From assembly GCF_000735365.1 (NCBI RefSeq), contig NZ_JMPL01000040.1:1-33481 (forward strand): a DNA stretch of 33,481 bases, in the 5' to 3' direction. The translations under genes and the position numbers were made by a program. The DNA is from Kluyvera ascorbata ATCC 33433 (GTDB taxonomy: Bacteria > Pseudomonadota > Gammaproteobacteria > Enterobacterales > Enterobacteriaceae). Within the stretch, counting starts at the first letter, position 1. The number at the start of each line of letters is the position of its first letter. This document shows positions 7,689-15,570 of the stretch, in pieces. The notes beneath the pieces are model-generated. The model made no database searches. It saw nothing but the letters and a program-made list of their open reading frames with translations, and was not told the origin of the DNA.

Positions 7689-8489
7689 ATGTACCAGGTT
7701 GTTGCGTCTGATTTAGATGGCACCTTACTCTCCCCTGACCACCACTTAACGCCGTATGCGAAAGAAACGCTGAAGCTGCTCACCGAGCGCGGTCTGAATT
7801 TTGTTTTCGCTACCGGCCGCCACTACATCGATGTGGGCCAGATTCGCGATAATCTGGGGATCAAATCCTACATGATCACCTCCAACGGCGCGCGCGTACA
7901 CGATGCTGACGGAAAACAGGTCTTCGCCCATAATCTCGACCGCGATATCGCCGCCGATCTCTTCGGCATCGTGAATGCGAATCCGGACATCGTCACCAAC
8001 GTTTATCGTGAAGACGAATGGTTTATGAACCGCCACCGCCCGGAAGAGATGCGTTTCTTCAAAGAAGCGGTCTTCAACTACACCCTGTATGAACCAGGTA
8101 TGCTGGAGCCGGAAGGGGTCAGCAAGGTGTTCTTCACCTGCAACGACCACGAAACGCTGCTGCCTTTGGAACAGGCAATTAACGCGCGCTGGGGCGATCG
8201 CGTCAACGTCAGCTTCTCCACGCTCACCTGTCTGGAAGTGATGGCGGGCGGCGTGTCGAAAGGTCATGCGCTGGAAGCGGTGGCGAAAGCGATGGGCTAT
8301 ACCCTGAAAGACTGCATCGCCTTTGGCGATGGGATGAACGACGCTGAAATGCTGTCGATGGCGGGGAAAGGCTGCATTATGGAAGGCGCGCACCAGCGTC
8401 TGAAAGACCTGCATCCGGAGCTTGAAGTGATCGGCTCAAACGCCGATGACGCAGTCCCGCACTTCCTGCGAGACATGTATCTGCGTTAA
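7689..8489 (+). CDS. yigL: YigL, HAD-family sugar phosphatase / pyridoxal phosphate phosphatase
   Basis: Cof-type HAD phosphatase of 266 residues, the same length as E. coli YigL. Motif I is ASDLDGTLL (Asp8 nucleophile, Asp10 acid), motif II is in ITSNGARV, the conserved Lys is in GGVSKGHALE, and motif IV is AFGDGMNDAEML. The large C2-type cap lies between motifs II and III. In E. coli it dephosphorylates pyridoxal phosphate and sugar phosphates, and is raised by SgrS so that accumulated phosphosugar can leave the cell. It follows pldB by 41 bp and is probably expressed from the pldB transcript. AGAGG lies upstream of the ATG, with somewhat long spacing. Confidence 0.95.
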   Translation: MYQVVASDLDGTLLSPDHHLTPYAKETLKLLTERGLNFVFATGRHYIDVGQIRDNLGIKSYMITSNGARVHDADGKQVFAHNLDRDIAADLFGIVNANPDIVTNVYREDEWFMNRHRPEEMRFFKEAVFNYTLYEPGMLEPEGVSKVFFTCNDHETLLPLEQAINARWGDRVNVSFSTLTCLEVMAGGVSKGHALEAVAKAMGYTLKDCIAFGDGMNDAEMLSMAGKGCIMEGAHQRLKDLHPELEVIGSNADDAVPHFLRDMYLR

Positions 8490-8495
8490 TTATCA

Positions 8496-8522
8496 ACAGC
8501 TGACTATTTAGTGGTCAGTTGT
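8496..8522 (+). terminator. Hairpin after yigL
   Basis: ACAGCTGAC (8496-8504) can pair with GTCAGTTGT (8514-8522), nine pairs with one G-U, nine-base loop. No T run follows, so termination efficiency is uncertain. It may mark the yigL mRNA 3' end. Confidence 0.4.
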
Positions 8523-8538
8523 CAACCAACAACTCCGC

Positions 8539-8544
8539 TACAAT
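8539..8544 (+). promoter_or_regulatory. Candidate -10 of the bioP promoter
   Basis: TACAAT 31 bp before the bioP start codon is a good -10 hexamer. The only -35-like match, TTGTCA at 8519, is 14 bp away and thus too close. This may be a weak or regulator-dependent promoter, or transcription may come from yigL. Confidence 0.35.
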
Positions 8545-8574
8545 GAATGCTCATCTTCCTATGAGACATTCATT

Positions 8575-9474
8575 GTGGCGCTCCTGATTATTACCACGAT
8601 TCTGTGGGCTTTCTCTTTTAGCTTCTACGGCGAGTACCTTGCCGGGCACGTCGACAGCTACTTTGCGGTACTGGTGCGCGTAGGCCTGGCGGCGCTGGTC
8701 TTCCTGCCGTTTCTGCGCACCCGCGGGCACAGCCTGAAAACCGTTGGTTTGTACATGCTGGTGGGCGCAATGCAGCTAGGCATCATGTACATGCTGAGCT
8801 TCCATGCTTATCTCTACCTCACCGTGTCTGAATTGCTGCTGTTTACCGTCCTCACGCCGCTCTACATCACGTTGATTTATGACCTGATGAGCGGCCGCCG
8901 CCTGCGCTGGAGCTACGCGTTTAGCGCGCTGCTGGCGGTGATCGGCGCGGGGATTATTCGCTATGACCATATCACCAACCATTTCTGGACGGGGCTTATC
9001 CTGGTGCAGCTTTCCAATATCGTCTTTGCGATTGGCATGGTGGGCTATAAGCGACTGATGGAAACCCGACCGATGCCGCAGCATAACGCCTTTGCCTGGT
9101 TCTACCTTGGGGCGTTTCTGGTGGCGACGGTGGCCTGGATGCTGCTCGGCAACGCGCAGAAAATGCCGCAGACTCTCCCGCAGTGGGGGATTCTGGTGTT
9201 CCTCGGCGTGGTGGCTTCGGGGATTGGTTACTTTATGTGGAACTACGGTGCCACGCAGGTGGATGCAGGCACCTTAGGGATTATGAACAATATGCATGTC
9301 CCGGCAGGACTGCTGGTGAACCTGGCTATCTGGCATCAACAGCCTCACTGGCCGAGCTTCCTTACAGGGGCTGCGGTGATACTGGCCTCACTGTGGGTGC
9401 ATCGCCATTGGGTCGCTCCGCGTTCTTCACGAACGGCAGATGATCGCAAGCGTGGTTCCGCGCTGAGCGAATAA
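8575..9474 (+). CDS. bioP: BioP (YigM), biotin transporter, EamA/DMT family
   Basis: Ten-helix EamA-type inner-membrane permease of 299 residues, the same length as E. coli YigM, which has been shown to import biotin. It contains two EamA repeats (about 1-130 and 140-285), with hydrophobic segments and conserved ends such as [18 protein letters not shown] near residue 220. The start is GTG ([11 protein letters not shown]), with only a weak GAGA upstream. A short out-of-frame ORF of eight codons (ATG 8561, stop 8585-8587) overlaps this start. The 3' end overlaps the 3' end of metR on the other strand by 113 bp. Confidence 0.95.
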   Translation: MALLIITTILWAFSFSFYGEYLAGHVDSYFAVLVRVGLAALVFLPFLRTRGHSLKTVGLYMLVGAMQLGIMYMLSFHAYLYLTVSELLLFTVLTPLYITLIYDLMSGRRLRWSYAFSALLAVIGAGIIRYDHITNHFWTGLILVQLSNIVFAIGMVGYKRLMETRPMPQHNAFAWFYLGAFLVATVAWMLLGNAQKMPQTLPQWGILVFLGVVASGIGYFMWNYGATQVDAGTLGIMNNMHVPAGLLVNLAIWHQQPHWPSFLTGAAVILASLWVHRHWVAPRSSRTADDRKRGSALSE

Positions 9475-10315
9475 ACGCATCCGTCACCGGCTGACGCTGC
9501 TCGCCATCGCGCACGGCGGCGTACAGTCGGCTCCACAGCCCTTCGCCCAGGGTTTTGGTCACAATCAGACCCTGGCGCTCGAAACTCTCCACCACCCAGT
9601 GCGGCAGGGCGGCAATGCCCATCCGTGCAGCAACCATCTGCACCAACAGCAACGTGTTATCAACGCTTTTCAGCTGTGGGCTTATGCCAGCAGGCTGCAG
9701 GAAATGACGCCAGATATCCAGACGCTGGCGCTGTACCGGGTAAATCAGCAGCGTTTCTGATGCCAAATCTTCCGGCGTAATGCGTGCTTTGGTTGCCAGC
9801 GGATGATCCGGCGACAGGACCAGTCGCACTTCAAAATCAAACATCGGCGAATAGTGCAGGCCGCTGCGAGGCAGGATGTCAGAGGTGAGCACCACATCCA
9901 GCTCGCCCTGTTGGAGGGCAGGCTGCGGGTCGAAGGTCACGCCGGACTTAAAGTCCATTTCAACCTGCGGCCACTGCTTACGGAAATTCTCCAGCGCAGG
10001 GGTCAGCCACTGAATACAGCTATGACATTCGATGGCGATGCGAAGGGTAGTCTGCTGCGGCTCATGGCACGCCTGCAGCGCTTGGGCTATCTGCGGCAGC
10101 ACCTGGTTCGCCAGCTGCAGCAGGATTTCACCCTGCGGGGTAAAGCGCAGCGGCTGGCTTTTACGTACGAATAGCCGGAAGCCAAGGCGCTGTTCCAGAT
10201 CGCTGAACTGGTGAGACAGGGCGGATTGGGTCTGATGCAGCGTCGCCGCGGCGGCTGCCAGAGAACCACTGTTCCGCAACGCCTGGAGCGTTTTCAGATG
10301 TTTAATTTCGATCAT
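9362..10315 (-). CDS. metR: MetR, LysR-family activator of methionine synthesis genes
   Basis: LysR-type regulator of 317 residues, as in E. coli. The N-terminal winged helix-turn-helix is [36 protein letters not shown] in family terms (residues 1-60), and the co-inducer domain follows from about 90. With homocysteine as co-inducer, MetR activates metE and also glyA, metH, metF and metA, and it represses its own gene. It diverges from metE across 235 bp containing MetR and MetJ sites, one of which overlaps its own start codon. Its last 113 bp are antisense to the end of bioP. Confidence 0.96.
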   Translation of the reverse strand: MIEIKHLKTLQALRNSGSLAAAAATLHQTQSALSHQFSDLEQRLGFRLFVRKSQPLRFTPQGEILLQLANQVLPQIAQALQACHEPQQTTLRIAIECHSCIQWLTPALENFRKQWPQVEMDFKSGVTFDPQPALQQGELDVVLTSDILPRSGLHYSPMFDFEVRLVLSPDHPLATKARITPEDLASETLLIYPVQRQRLDIWRHFLQPAGISPQLKSVDNTLLLVQMVAARMGIAALPHWVVESFERQGLIVTKTLGEGLWSRLYAAVRDGEQRQPVTDAFIRSARNHACDHLPFVKNAERPNGDAPTVRPVSPQPL

Positions 10316-10327
10316 GAAAGTCCTTCA
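10315..10327. promoter_or_regulatory. MetR binding site 1
   Basis: TGAAAGTCCTTCA matches the MetR consensus TGAA-N2-T-N2-TTCA at all nine fixed positions. It overlaps the metR start codon, consistent with autoregulation and with upstream activation of metE. Confidence 0.75.
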
Positions 10328-10355
10328 CTTCGGCATGAACAATTTGCGCTTGAGG

Positions 10356-10361
10356 ATTATA
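10356..10361 (-). promoter_or_regulatory. metR promoter -10 element
   Basis: Perfect TATAAT on the minus strand, about 41 bp upstream of the metR start codon. No strong -35 is seen at 16-18 bp. It overlaps the second MetR-like site, which fits autorepression by MetR. Confidence 0.6.
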
Positions 10362-10372
10362 CAGTACATTCA
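10360..10372. promoter_or_regulatory. MetR binding site 2 (imperfect)
   Basis: On the minus strand TGAATGTACTGTA matches seven of nine fixed positions of the MetR consensus. It lies between the first MetR site and the MetJ boxes, at the position expected of an activator site for metE, and it overlaps the metR -10. Confidence 0.5.
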
Positions 10373-10378
10373 CATTAT

Positions 10379-10402
10379 GGATGTGTAAACATCTGGACGG
10401 CT
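10379..10402. promoter_or_regulatory. MetJ operator: three tandem met boxes
   Basis: Three adjoining 8-mers, GGATGTGT, AAACATCT and GGACGGCT, match the met box AGACGTCT at 5, 6 and 6 of 8 positions, as MetJ operators are tandem imperfect boxes. MetJ with S-adenosylmethionine represses metE here. TAAAAT at 10402-10407 could be the metE -10; if so it runs into the left end of the ERIC repeat. Confidence 0.65.
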
Positions 10403-10529
10403 AAAATCCTTCGTCTTTTAAATTTATGGTGCGTTGGCTGCGTTTATTCACCCCAGTCACTTACTTAAGTAAGCTCCCGGTGATTCATAAACTTGCCGCT
10501 TTCCCTAAATTGAAAATCCAAAGGATTTC
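10403..10529 (-). repeat. ERIC (enterobacterial repetitive intergenic consensus) element, metE leader
   Basis: A full-length 127-bp ERIC element in reverse orientation. Its core TCACCCCAGTCACTTACT (10448-10465) is the complement of the standard ERIC2 region, and the central palindrome CTTACTTAAGTAAG spans 10460-10473. The flanks are inverted repeats: AAATCCTT (10404-10411) pairs with AAGGATTT (10521-10528), and the adjoining bases pair over about 25 positions. It lies between the MetJ boxes and the metE ribosome-binding site, so it is probably transcribed in the metE leader as a long hairpin. Confidence 0.9.
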
Positions 10530-10550
10530 AACAATTAAGAGAGGCATATG

Positions 10551-12716
10551 ATGACTATTCAAAACCACACCCTCGGTTTCCCTCGTGTTGGACTGCGTCG
10601 CGAGCTGAAAAAAGCGCAAGAGAGCTATTGGGCGGGTAACGCCTCCCGTGAAGAACTGCTGGCCGTTGGCCGCGAGCTGCGTGCCCGTCATTGGGAGCAG
10701 CAGAAGCAAGCGGGTATCGACCTGCTGCCGGTGGGCGATTTCGCCTGGTACGATCATGTACTGACCACCAGTCTGCTGTTAGGCAACGTCCCGGCTCGCC
10801 ATCAGAACAACGATGGCTCTGTCGATATCGACACCCTATTCCGTATTGGCCGTGGCCGCGCACCGACCGGTGAACCTGCGGCGGCGGCAGAAATGACCAA
10901 ATGGTTTAACACCAACTATCACTACATGGTGCCTGAGTTCACCAAAGGCCAGCAGTTCAAGCTGACCTGGACCCAACTGCTGGATGAAGTCGACGAAGCG
11001 CTAGCGCTCGGCCACAACGTGAAGCCTGTCCTGCTCGGGCCGGTAACCTATCTGTGGCTGGGGAAAGTGAAAGGTGAGCAGTTTGACCGTCTGACCCTGC
11101 TAAACGACATCCTGCCGGTGTACCAGCAGGTACTGGCTGAGCTGGCTAAACGCGGTATTGAGTGGGTGCAGATTGATGAACCAGCGCTGGTTCTCGAACT
11201 GCCGCAGGCGTGGCTGAACGCTTTTAAACCAGCCTATGATGCGCTGCAGGGGCATGTGAAGCTGCTGCTCACCACCTATTTCGAAGGCGTGACGCCGAAT
11301 CTGGACACCATCGCCGCGCTGCCGGTACAGGGACTGCATGTTGATTTGGTACACGGTAAAGATGACGTTGACGCGCTACATCAGCGCCTGCCGGGGGATT
11401 GGCTGCTCTCCGCTGGTCTGATTAATGGTCGTAACGTCTGGCGCGCCGATCTCACCGAAAAGTATGCGCAGATTAAAGCGCTGGTTGGAAAACGTGAACT
11501 CTGGGTCGCCTCTTCCTGCTCCCTGCTGCACAGCCCTATCGACCTGAGCGTTGAAACCCGTCTGGATGCGGAAGTGAAGAGCTGGTTCGCCTTCGCCCTG
11601 CAAAAATGCGGTGAGCTGGCGCTGCTTCGCGATGCGTTGAATACCGGCAACGCGGCGGCGCTGGTCGAGTGGAGCGCGCCGATTCAGGCTCGTCGTCACT
11701 CAACCCGCGTACACAATGCAGCGGTGGAACAGCGTTTGGCGGCGATTACTGCCAAAGATAGCCAGCGCACGAGCGCCTACCCGGAGCGCGCTGAAGCGCA
11801 GCGTGCGCGCTTTAACCTGCCCGCGTGGCCGACCACAACCATTGGCTCATTCCCGCAAACCACGGAAATCCGCAGTCTGCGTCTGGACTTCAAAAAGGGT
11901 AACCTGGATGCCAACCACTACCGCACCGGGATCGCCGAACATATCAAGCAGGCGATTATTGAGCAGGAGCGTCTGGGCCTTGATGTGCTGGTGCACGGTG
12001 AAGCCGAGCGTAACGACATGGTGGAATATTTCGGTGAACACCTTGATGGCTTCGTCTTCACCCAGAACGGCTGGGTGCAGAGCTACGGTTCCCGCTGTGT
12101 GAAGCCACCGATTGTCATCGGCGATGTTAGCCGCCCGGAAGCGATCACCGTGGAGTGGGCGAAGTACGCCCAGTCTCTGACCGACAAGCCGGTGAAAGGT
12201 ATGCTGACCGGCCCGGTCACGATTCTTTGCTGGTCCTTCCCGCGTGAAGACGTGACCCGCGAAACGATCGCCAAACAGATTGCGCTGGCGCTGCGTGATG
12301 AGGTGGCGGACCTGGAAGCGGCCGGCATTGGTATTATTCAGATTGACGAACCGGCGCTGCGTGAAGGTCTGCCGTTACGTCGCAGCGACTGGGCGGCCTA
12401 TCTGGAGTGGGGTGTGGAAGCTTTCCGTATCAACGCGGCGGTGGCGAAAGACGATACTCAAATCCACACTCACATGTGTTACTGCGAATTCAACGACATC
12501 ATGGATTCTATTGCGGCGCTGGATGCGGATGTTATTACCATTGAAACCTCCCGTTCAGACATGGAGCTTCTGGAGTCGTTTGAGGAGTTCGACTACCCGA
12601 ACGAAATCGGGCCGGGCGTTTATGATATTCACTCACCGAACGTACCGAGCGTGGAGTGGATTGAAGCCCTGCTGAAAAAGCGGAGCAGCGTATTCCGGCA
12701 GAACGTTTGTGGGTGA
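10551..12716 (+). CDS. metE: MetE, cobalamin-independent methionine synthase, apparently frameshifted near its 3' end
   Basis: Transfers the methyl group of 5-methyltetrahydropteroyl-triglutamate to homocysteine, giving methionine. The two homologous barrels are present: the N-terminal domain (about 1-350) and the catalytic C-terminal domain with [13 protein letters not shown] (about 432), the zinc ligands His and Cys of [11 protein letters not shown], and the Glu of [18 protein letters not shown]. After LLKK the frame shifts and ends [11 protein letters not shown] at 12716, giving 721 residues. The -1 frame continues the true C terminus, including the fourth zinc ligand in NPDCGLKTR, to 12811; restoring one base gives 753 residues, exactly as in E. 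coli. The loss maps to the A run at 12675-12679. The start at 10551 is preferred over ATG 10548 by its spacing from AGAGG. As written, the product should be inactive. Confidence 0.93.
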   Translation: MTIQNHTLGFPRVGLRRELKKAQESYWAGNASREELLAVGRELRARHWEQQKQAGIDLLPVGDFAWYDHVLTTSLLLGNVPARHQNNDGSVDIDTLFRIGRGRAPTGEPAAAAEMTKWFNTNYHYMVPEFTKGQQFKLTWTQLLDEVDEALALGHNVKPVLLGPVTYLWLGKVKGEQFDRLTLLNDILPVYQQVLAELAKRGIEWVQIDEPALVLELPQAWLNAFKPAYDALQGHVKLLLTTYFEGVTPNLDTIAALPVQGLHVDLVHGKDDVDALHQRLPGDWLLSAGLINGRNVWRADLTEKYAQIKALVGKRELWVASSCSLLHSPIDLSVETRLDAEVKSWFAFALQKCGELALLRDALNTGNAAALVEWSAPIQARRHSTRVHNAAVEQRLAAITAKDSQRTSAYPERAEAQRARFNLPAWPTTTIGSFPQTTEIRSLRLDFKKGNLDANHYRTGIAEHIKQAIIEQERLGLDVLVHGEAERNDMVEYFGEHLDGFVFTQNGWVQSYGSRCVKPPIVIGDVSRPEAITVEWAKYAQSLTDKPVKGMLTGPVTILCWSFPREDVTRETIAKQIALALRDEVADLEAAGIGIIQIDEPALREGLPLRRSDWAAYLEWGVEAFRINAAVAKDDTQIHTHMCYCEFNDIMDSIAALDADVITIETSRSDMELLESFEEFDYPNEIGPGVYDIHSPNVPSVEWIEALLKKRSSVFRQNVCG

Positions 12717-12811
12717 ACCCGGACTGCGGTCTGAAAACTCGCGGCTGGCCAGAAACCCGTGCGGCGCTGGCGAACATGGTAAAAGCGGCGCAAAACCTGC
12801 GTCAGGCGTAA
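12680..12811 (+). pseudogene. metE: Displaced 3' end of metE (-1 frame)
   Basis: Beginning at GCG 12680, the frame one base behind the upstream metE frame reads [20 protein letters not shown] and continues to QNLRQA before TAA 12809-12811. This is the normal MetE C terminus, with the zinc-ligand Cys (Cys726 in E. coli). One additional A in the run at 12675-12679 would join it to the upstream frame. Either metE is mutated or a homopolymer base was lost in sequencing. Confidence 0.9.
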
Positions 12812-12842
12812 AAAATGAAACGGAGGCATTGGCCTCCGTTTC
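12811..12842. terminator. Bidirectional terminator between metE and ysgA
   Basis: Perfect 11-bp stem GAAACGGAGGC/GCCTCCGTTTC (12817-12827 and 12832-12842) with a four-base loop. On the minus strand it is followed by ATTTTTT, so it is a strong terminator for ysgA; for metE, on the plus strand, it has the stem but a poor T run. Confidence 0.85.
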
Positions 12843-12856
12843 ACTCTATATAAGGC

Positions 12857-13669
12857 TTAGCCTTTTTTCCCATTGTACTGCGCAAACCATGCCAGCATGC
12901 GCTGCCAGCCGTCTTTGGCCGACTCTTCATGATAGCTTGGGCGATAATCAGCGTTAAACGCATGCCCGGCTTCTGGATAAACCACGATGTCTGCTTTCGC
13001 ATTCGCCGCGCGCAGGGCATGACGCATGGTTTCGACGGACTCCAGCGGGATCCCGGTATCCTCTCCACCGTACAGCCCCAGCACCGGCGCGCTCAGATCG
13101 ACGGCGATATCTATCGGGTTTTTTGGGTTGTTCAGCGTTTTATCACCGACCAGACGGCCATACCAGGCAACGGCGGCTTTCAACTGCGGGTTGTGCGCGG
13201 CATAGAGCCACGTAATGCGCCCACCCCAGCAAAAGCCGGTGATGCCCAAGCGGCTGGCGTCACCACCGTTACGCGCAGCCCAACTGGCAACGTGATCGAG
13301 GTCGGCCAGAACCTGCGCATCGGGAACTTTTGAGACCAGGCCAGCAAACAGTGTAGGTATGTCAGCGTAATCATTAGGATCGCCCTGACGGAAGTAGAGC
13401 TCTGGTGCGATCGCCAGATAACCCTCCAGCGCCAGACGGCGGCAAATATCACGGATGTGTTCGTGGACACCAAAAATCTCCTGCACTACGATGATTATCG
13501 GCAGCGGCGCGTCGCTGTGCTTGGGGCGCGCGTGGTACGCCGGCAACATCTCACCTTGTGAAGGAATAGACGTTTCTCCCGCTGAGATGCTCTCGTCGGA
13601 GGTATGAACAGCGGTTGAGGCATGAGGCGAAGCAGCAGGGGCAAATCCAGGTTGTTTGTTGATTGTCAT
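12857..13669 (-). CDS. ysgA: YsgA, dienelactone hydrolase family protein
   Basis: Cytoplasmic alpha/beta hydrolase of the dienelactone hydrolase (carboxymethylenebutenolidase) family, 270 residues against 271 in E. coli YsgA. Visible features are the GFCWGGRITW nucleophile elbow with Cys as nucleophile (about residue 150), VVQEIFGVHEHIRDICRRLA early in the domain, the Asp in YGGEDTGIP and the His in AGHAFNADYR, giving a Cys-Asp-His triad. The physiological substrate is unknown. The N-terminal 40 residues are low in conservation and rich in Ala/Ser. It is convergent with metE, and its terminator lies immediately downstream. Confidence 0.93.
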   Translation of the reverse strand: MTINKQPGFAPAASPHASTAVHTSDESISAGETSIPSQGEMLPAYHARPKHSDAPLPIIIVVQEIFGVHEHIRDICRRLALEGYLAIAPELYFRQGDPNDYADIPTLFAGLVSKVPDAQVLADLDHVASWAARNGGDASRLGITGFCWGGRITWLYAAHNPQLKAAVAWYGRLVGDKTLNNPKNPIDIAVDLSAPVLGLYGGEDTGIPLESVETMRHALRAANAKADIVVYPEAGHAFNADYRPSYHEESAKDGWQRMLAWFAQYNGKKG

Positions 13670-13765
13670 GGCATTCTCCGTACCCTTTTAATGAACTCAT
13701 AGCTGAATCACAGTGCCTGAATACGGCGTATTTTTGTGCAGCAGGTGATAACAATAACTTGTTAA

Positions 13766-13781
13766 TGTGATGTGAATCACT
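13766..13781. promoter_or_regulatory. CRP site 1 upstream of udp
   Basis: TGTGATGTGAATCACT matches nine of ten core bases of TGTGA-N6-TCACA. Its centre is 52 bp from that of the second site, the same spacing as the two CRP sites of E. coli udp. Confidence 0.8.
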
Positions 13782-13817
13782 AATTGCGTGGAATTTAATG
13801 TAATATTTTTAATTCTT

Positions 13818-13833
13818 AGTGATGGTAGTCACG
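13818..13833. promoter_or_regulatory. CRP site 2 upstream of udp
   Basis: AGTGATGGTAGTCACG matches eight of ten core bases of the CRP consensus. It lies about 40 bp before the predicted transcription start, a class II position. CytR is expected to bind between the two CRP sites, but I could not point to its recognition sequence. Confidence 0.7.
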
Positions 13834-13852
13834 AAAAGATGTTGTGGTCTTC

Positions 13853-13858
13853 TATAAA
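13853..13858 (+). promoter_or_regulatory. udp promoter -10 element
   Basis: TATAAA placed about 27 bp after the centre of CRP site 2, as expected for a class II CRP-activated promoter. The predicted start of transcription is near 13865, giving a leader of about 40 bases. Confidence 0.65.
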
Positions 13859-13906
13859 GTACATTTTTGCTTCTTCTGACAAAACTGAACCACAGAGGAG
13901 TTCTTT

Positions 13907-14668
13907 ATGTCCAAGTCTGATGTTTTTCATCTCGGCCTCACCAAAAGTGACCTTCAAGGGGCTACGCTGGCCATCGTCCCTGGTGACCCGGAGCGTGTGG
14001 AAAAGATCGCCGCGCTGATGGAAAAGCCGGTAAAACTGGCATCTCACCGTGAATTCACTTCCTGGCGTGCCGAGCTCGACGGCAAGTCAGTGATCGTTTG
14101 CTCTACCGGCATCGGTGGACCATCCACTTCTATCGCCGTGGAAGAGCTGGCGCAACTGGGTATTCGTACTTTCCTGCGCGTGGGTACCACTGGCGCTATT
14201 CAGCCGAATATTAACGTCGGTGACGTACTGGTCACGACGGCTTCCGTTCGTCTGGACGGGGCGAGCCTACATTTTGCACCGATGGAATATCCAGCTGTTG
14301 CTGACTTCGCGTGTACGACTGCACTGGTAGAAGCGGCGAAATCAGTAGGCGCGACCACTCATGTGGGCGTTACCGCCTCTTCTGACACCTTCTACCCGGG
14401 TCAGGAACGTTATGACACCTTCTCCGGTCGCGTAGTAAGAAACTTCAAAGGCTCCATGGAAGAGTGGCAGTCAATGGGCGTGATGAACTATGAGATGGAG
14501 TCCGCGACGCTGCTGACCATGTGCTCAAGCCAGGGTCTGCGCGCAGGGATGGTTGCTGGGGTTATTGTTAACCGCACCCAGCAGGAAATCCCAAATGCTG
14601 AGACCATGAAGCAGACTGAAAGCCACGCGGTGAAAATCGTGGTGGAAGCGGCACGCCGCCTGCTGTAA
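13907..14668 (+). CDS. udp: Udp, uridine phosphorylase
   Basis: Cytosolic hexameric enzyme that converts uridine and phosphate to uracil and ribose 1-phosphate, in pyrimidine salvage. It has 253 residues, as in E. coli. Family landmarks are [15 protein letters not shown] (phosphate-binding loop with Gly26/Arg30), [16 protein letters not shown] (about residue 65-80), VGTTGAIQ, and the uracil/ribose site [15 protein letters not shown] (Glu/Met/Glu about 196-198). A strong AGAGGAG lies seven bases before the ATG. Two CRP sites point to the usual CRP/CytR nucleoside control. Confidence 0.97.
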   Translation: MSKSDVFHLGLTKSDLQGATLAIVPGDPERVEKIAALMEKPVKLASHREFTSWRAELDGKSVIVCSTGIGGPSTSIAVEELAQLGIRTFLRVGTTGAIQPNINVGDVLVTTASVRLDGASLHFAPMEYPAVADFACTTALVEAAKSVGATTHVGVTASSDTFYPGQERYDTFSGRVVRNFKGSMEEWQSMGVMNYEMESATLLTMCSSQGLRAGMVAGVIVNRTQQEIPNAETMKQTESHAVKIVVEAARRLL

Positions 14669-14686
14669 TCAGGTCTGAGATGATTG

Positions 14687-14712
14687 AAGGCCTCATTATG
14701 AGGCCTTTTTTG
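14687..14712 (+). terminator. Intrinsic terminator of udp
   Basis: Perfect 8-bp stem AAGGCCTC/GAGGCCTT (14687-14694 and 14700-14707), five-base loop, followed by a run of T (TTTTTTTG). It lies just before the stop codon of the convergent CZB gene. Confidence 0.9.
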
Positions 14713-14715
14713 TAT

Positions 14716-15153
14716 TTAGCGCTGTGAGGCTTCCAGCAATGCGCCAAGCGACAGTCCTACTTCTTCAGACAATGGCATTAGATCATTACTGACGGCGGCG
14801 AAGGCATCCAGAAAATGGCCTTTCTGATGTAACGCAACGATATTCCCAGCGCATTGATGAAATTTTGCATGCAGAATGCGGAAGTGTTCGTATTCAGGAT
14901 AGTTGGCGAATGATGCACCTTCGTTGTATATCCATTTCCCTACCTGGCAGACTGCATCGCTGGAAACCTGCGTAATATCAAAATCGTGTCCTCTATTCTC
15001 ACGCAATGCAGTTAACCAACGTTCTCGCCAGGCAATATGATAGGCAATTGCCTCTTCGAGTATCAGACCATTTAAGTTTTGCTTCTCCCTGGGGACTCCA
15101 AGAGCGGCATCTTCTCCGGCAATTCTTTTTTTTATCCATGTCCCAAATTCCAT
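14716..15153 (-). CDS. Stand-alone CZB (chemoreceptor zinc-binding) domain protein
   Basis: Small 145-residue soluble protein recognised as a CZB domain. The zinc ligands are in place: His39 (AIAYHIAW), Cys69 (AVCQVGKWI), His95 and His99 (ILHAKFHQC). The spacing is 30, 26 and 4, against 30, 27 and 4 in the CZB domain of E. coli DgcZ (His22, Cys52, His79, His83), and CQVGKWI parallels CQFGRWI there. CZB domains bind zinc tightly and usually control an attached cyclase or chemoreceptor; here no output domain is attached, so it may sense zinc or oxidants for a separate partner. GGAGA lies seven to eight bases before the start. It is not between udp and rmuC in K-12 and is flanked by AT-rich DNA, suggesting an accessory gene. 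No partner gene is adjacent. Confidence 0.8.
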   Translation of the reverse strand: MEFGTWIKKRIAGEDAALGVPREKQNLNGLILEEAIAYHIAWRERWLTALRENRGHDFDITQVSSDAVCQVGKWIYNEGASFANYPEYEHFRILHAKFHQCAGNIVALHQKGHFLDAFAAVSNDLMPLSEEVGLSLGALLEASQR

Positions 15154-15570
15154 AATATTCTCCGTTAGTTATTGTGTTCATTGAGGTGATAAAATAAAGC
15201 AGTGATTCAGCGTTTATTTAAAATAGAGCTGTAAAAATGAAAAAACAAGAATCAGATGTTTATTGATTTTTTGTATATTAGTGGCGCCAGTGTCTGAGTG
15301 AGAACTAATTTTCGATAGATTATCTTGAATGTTTTTGTCAGGCAATAAAAACACAGTGGTAATTTGTGACACGCTTTTGTTTTAACGTATTAAATATATT
15401 TCTCTACTCTATTTTATTTGTTTAAAATAAAATTACTTATTTTTTAATTTACCTTATGAATATTTAATAATGATTTTTGCGCTGAGCCTCGCAGGAAACC
15501 GCTTTAAAACTGGACGTTTATACAGCACAATTCTATTTTGTGCAGATAACGGGTTTAAGTAGGGGGCGTT
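15154..15570. other. AT-rich intergenic region between CZB gene and rmuC
   Basis: About 417 bp without a convincing gene and visibly richer in A and T than the rest of the window, especially 15370-15480. It must hold the promoter of the CZB gene (leftward) and probably that of rmuC (rightward). I see TATACA at 15519-15524 as a possible rmuC -10, and an inverted repeat GCACAA/TTGTGC (15525-15543) between it and the rmuC start. No strong -35, riboswitch or terminator was recognised. Confidence 0.5.

Noticed and set aside
8519-8547. BirA operator upstream of bioP
   Set aside because: TTGTCAACC resembles one half of the BirA box (TTGTAAACC), but no matching second half lies at the required 14-16 bp spacing.
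10460-10473. Independent regulator palindrome CTTACTTAAGTAAG
   Set aside because: It is the centre of the ERIC element.
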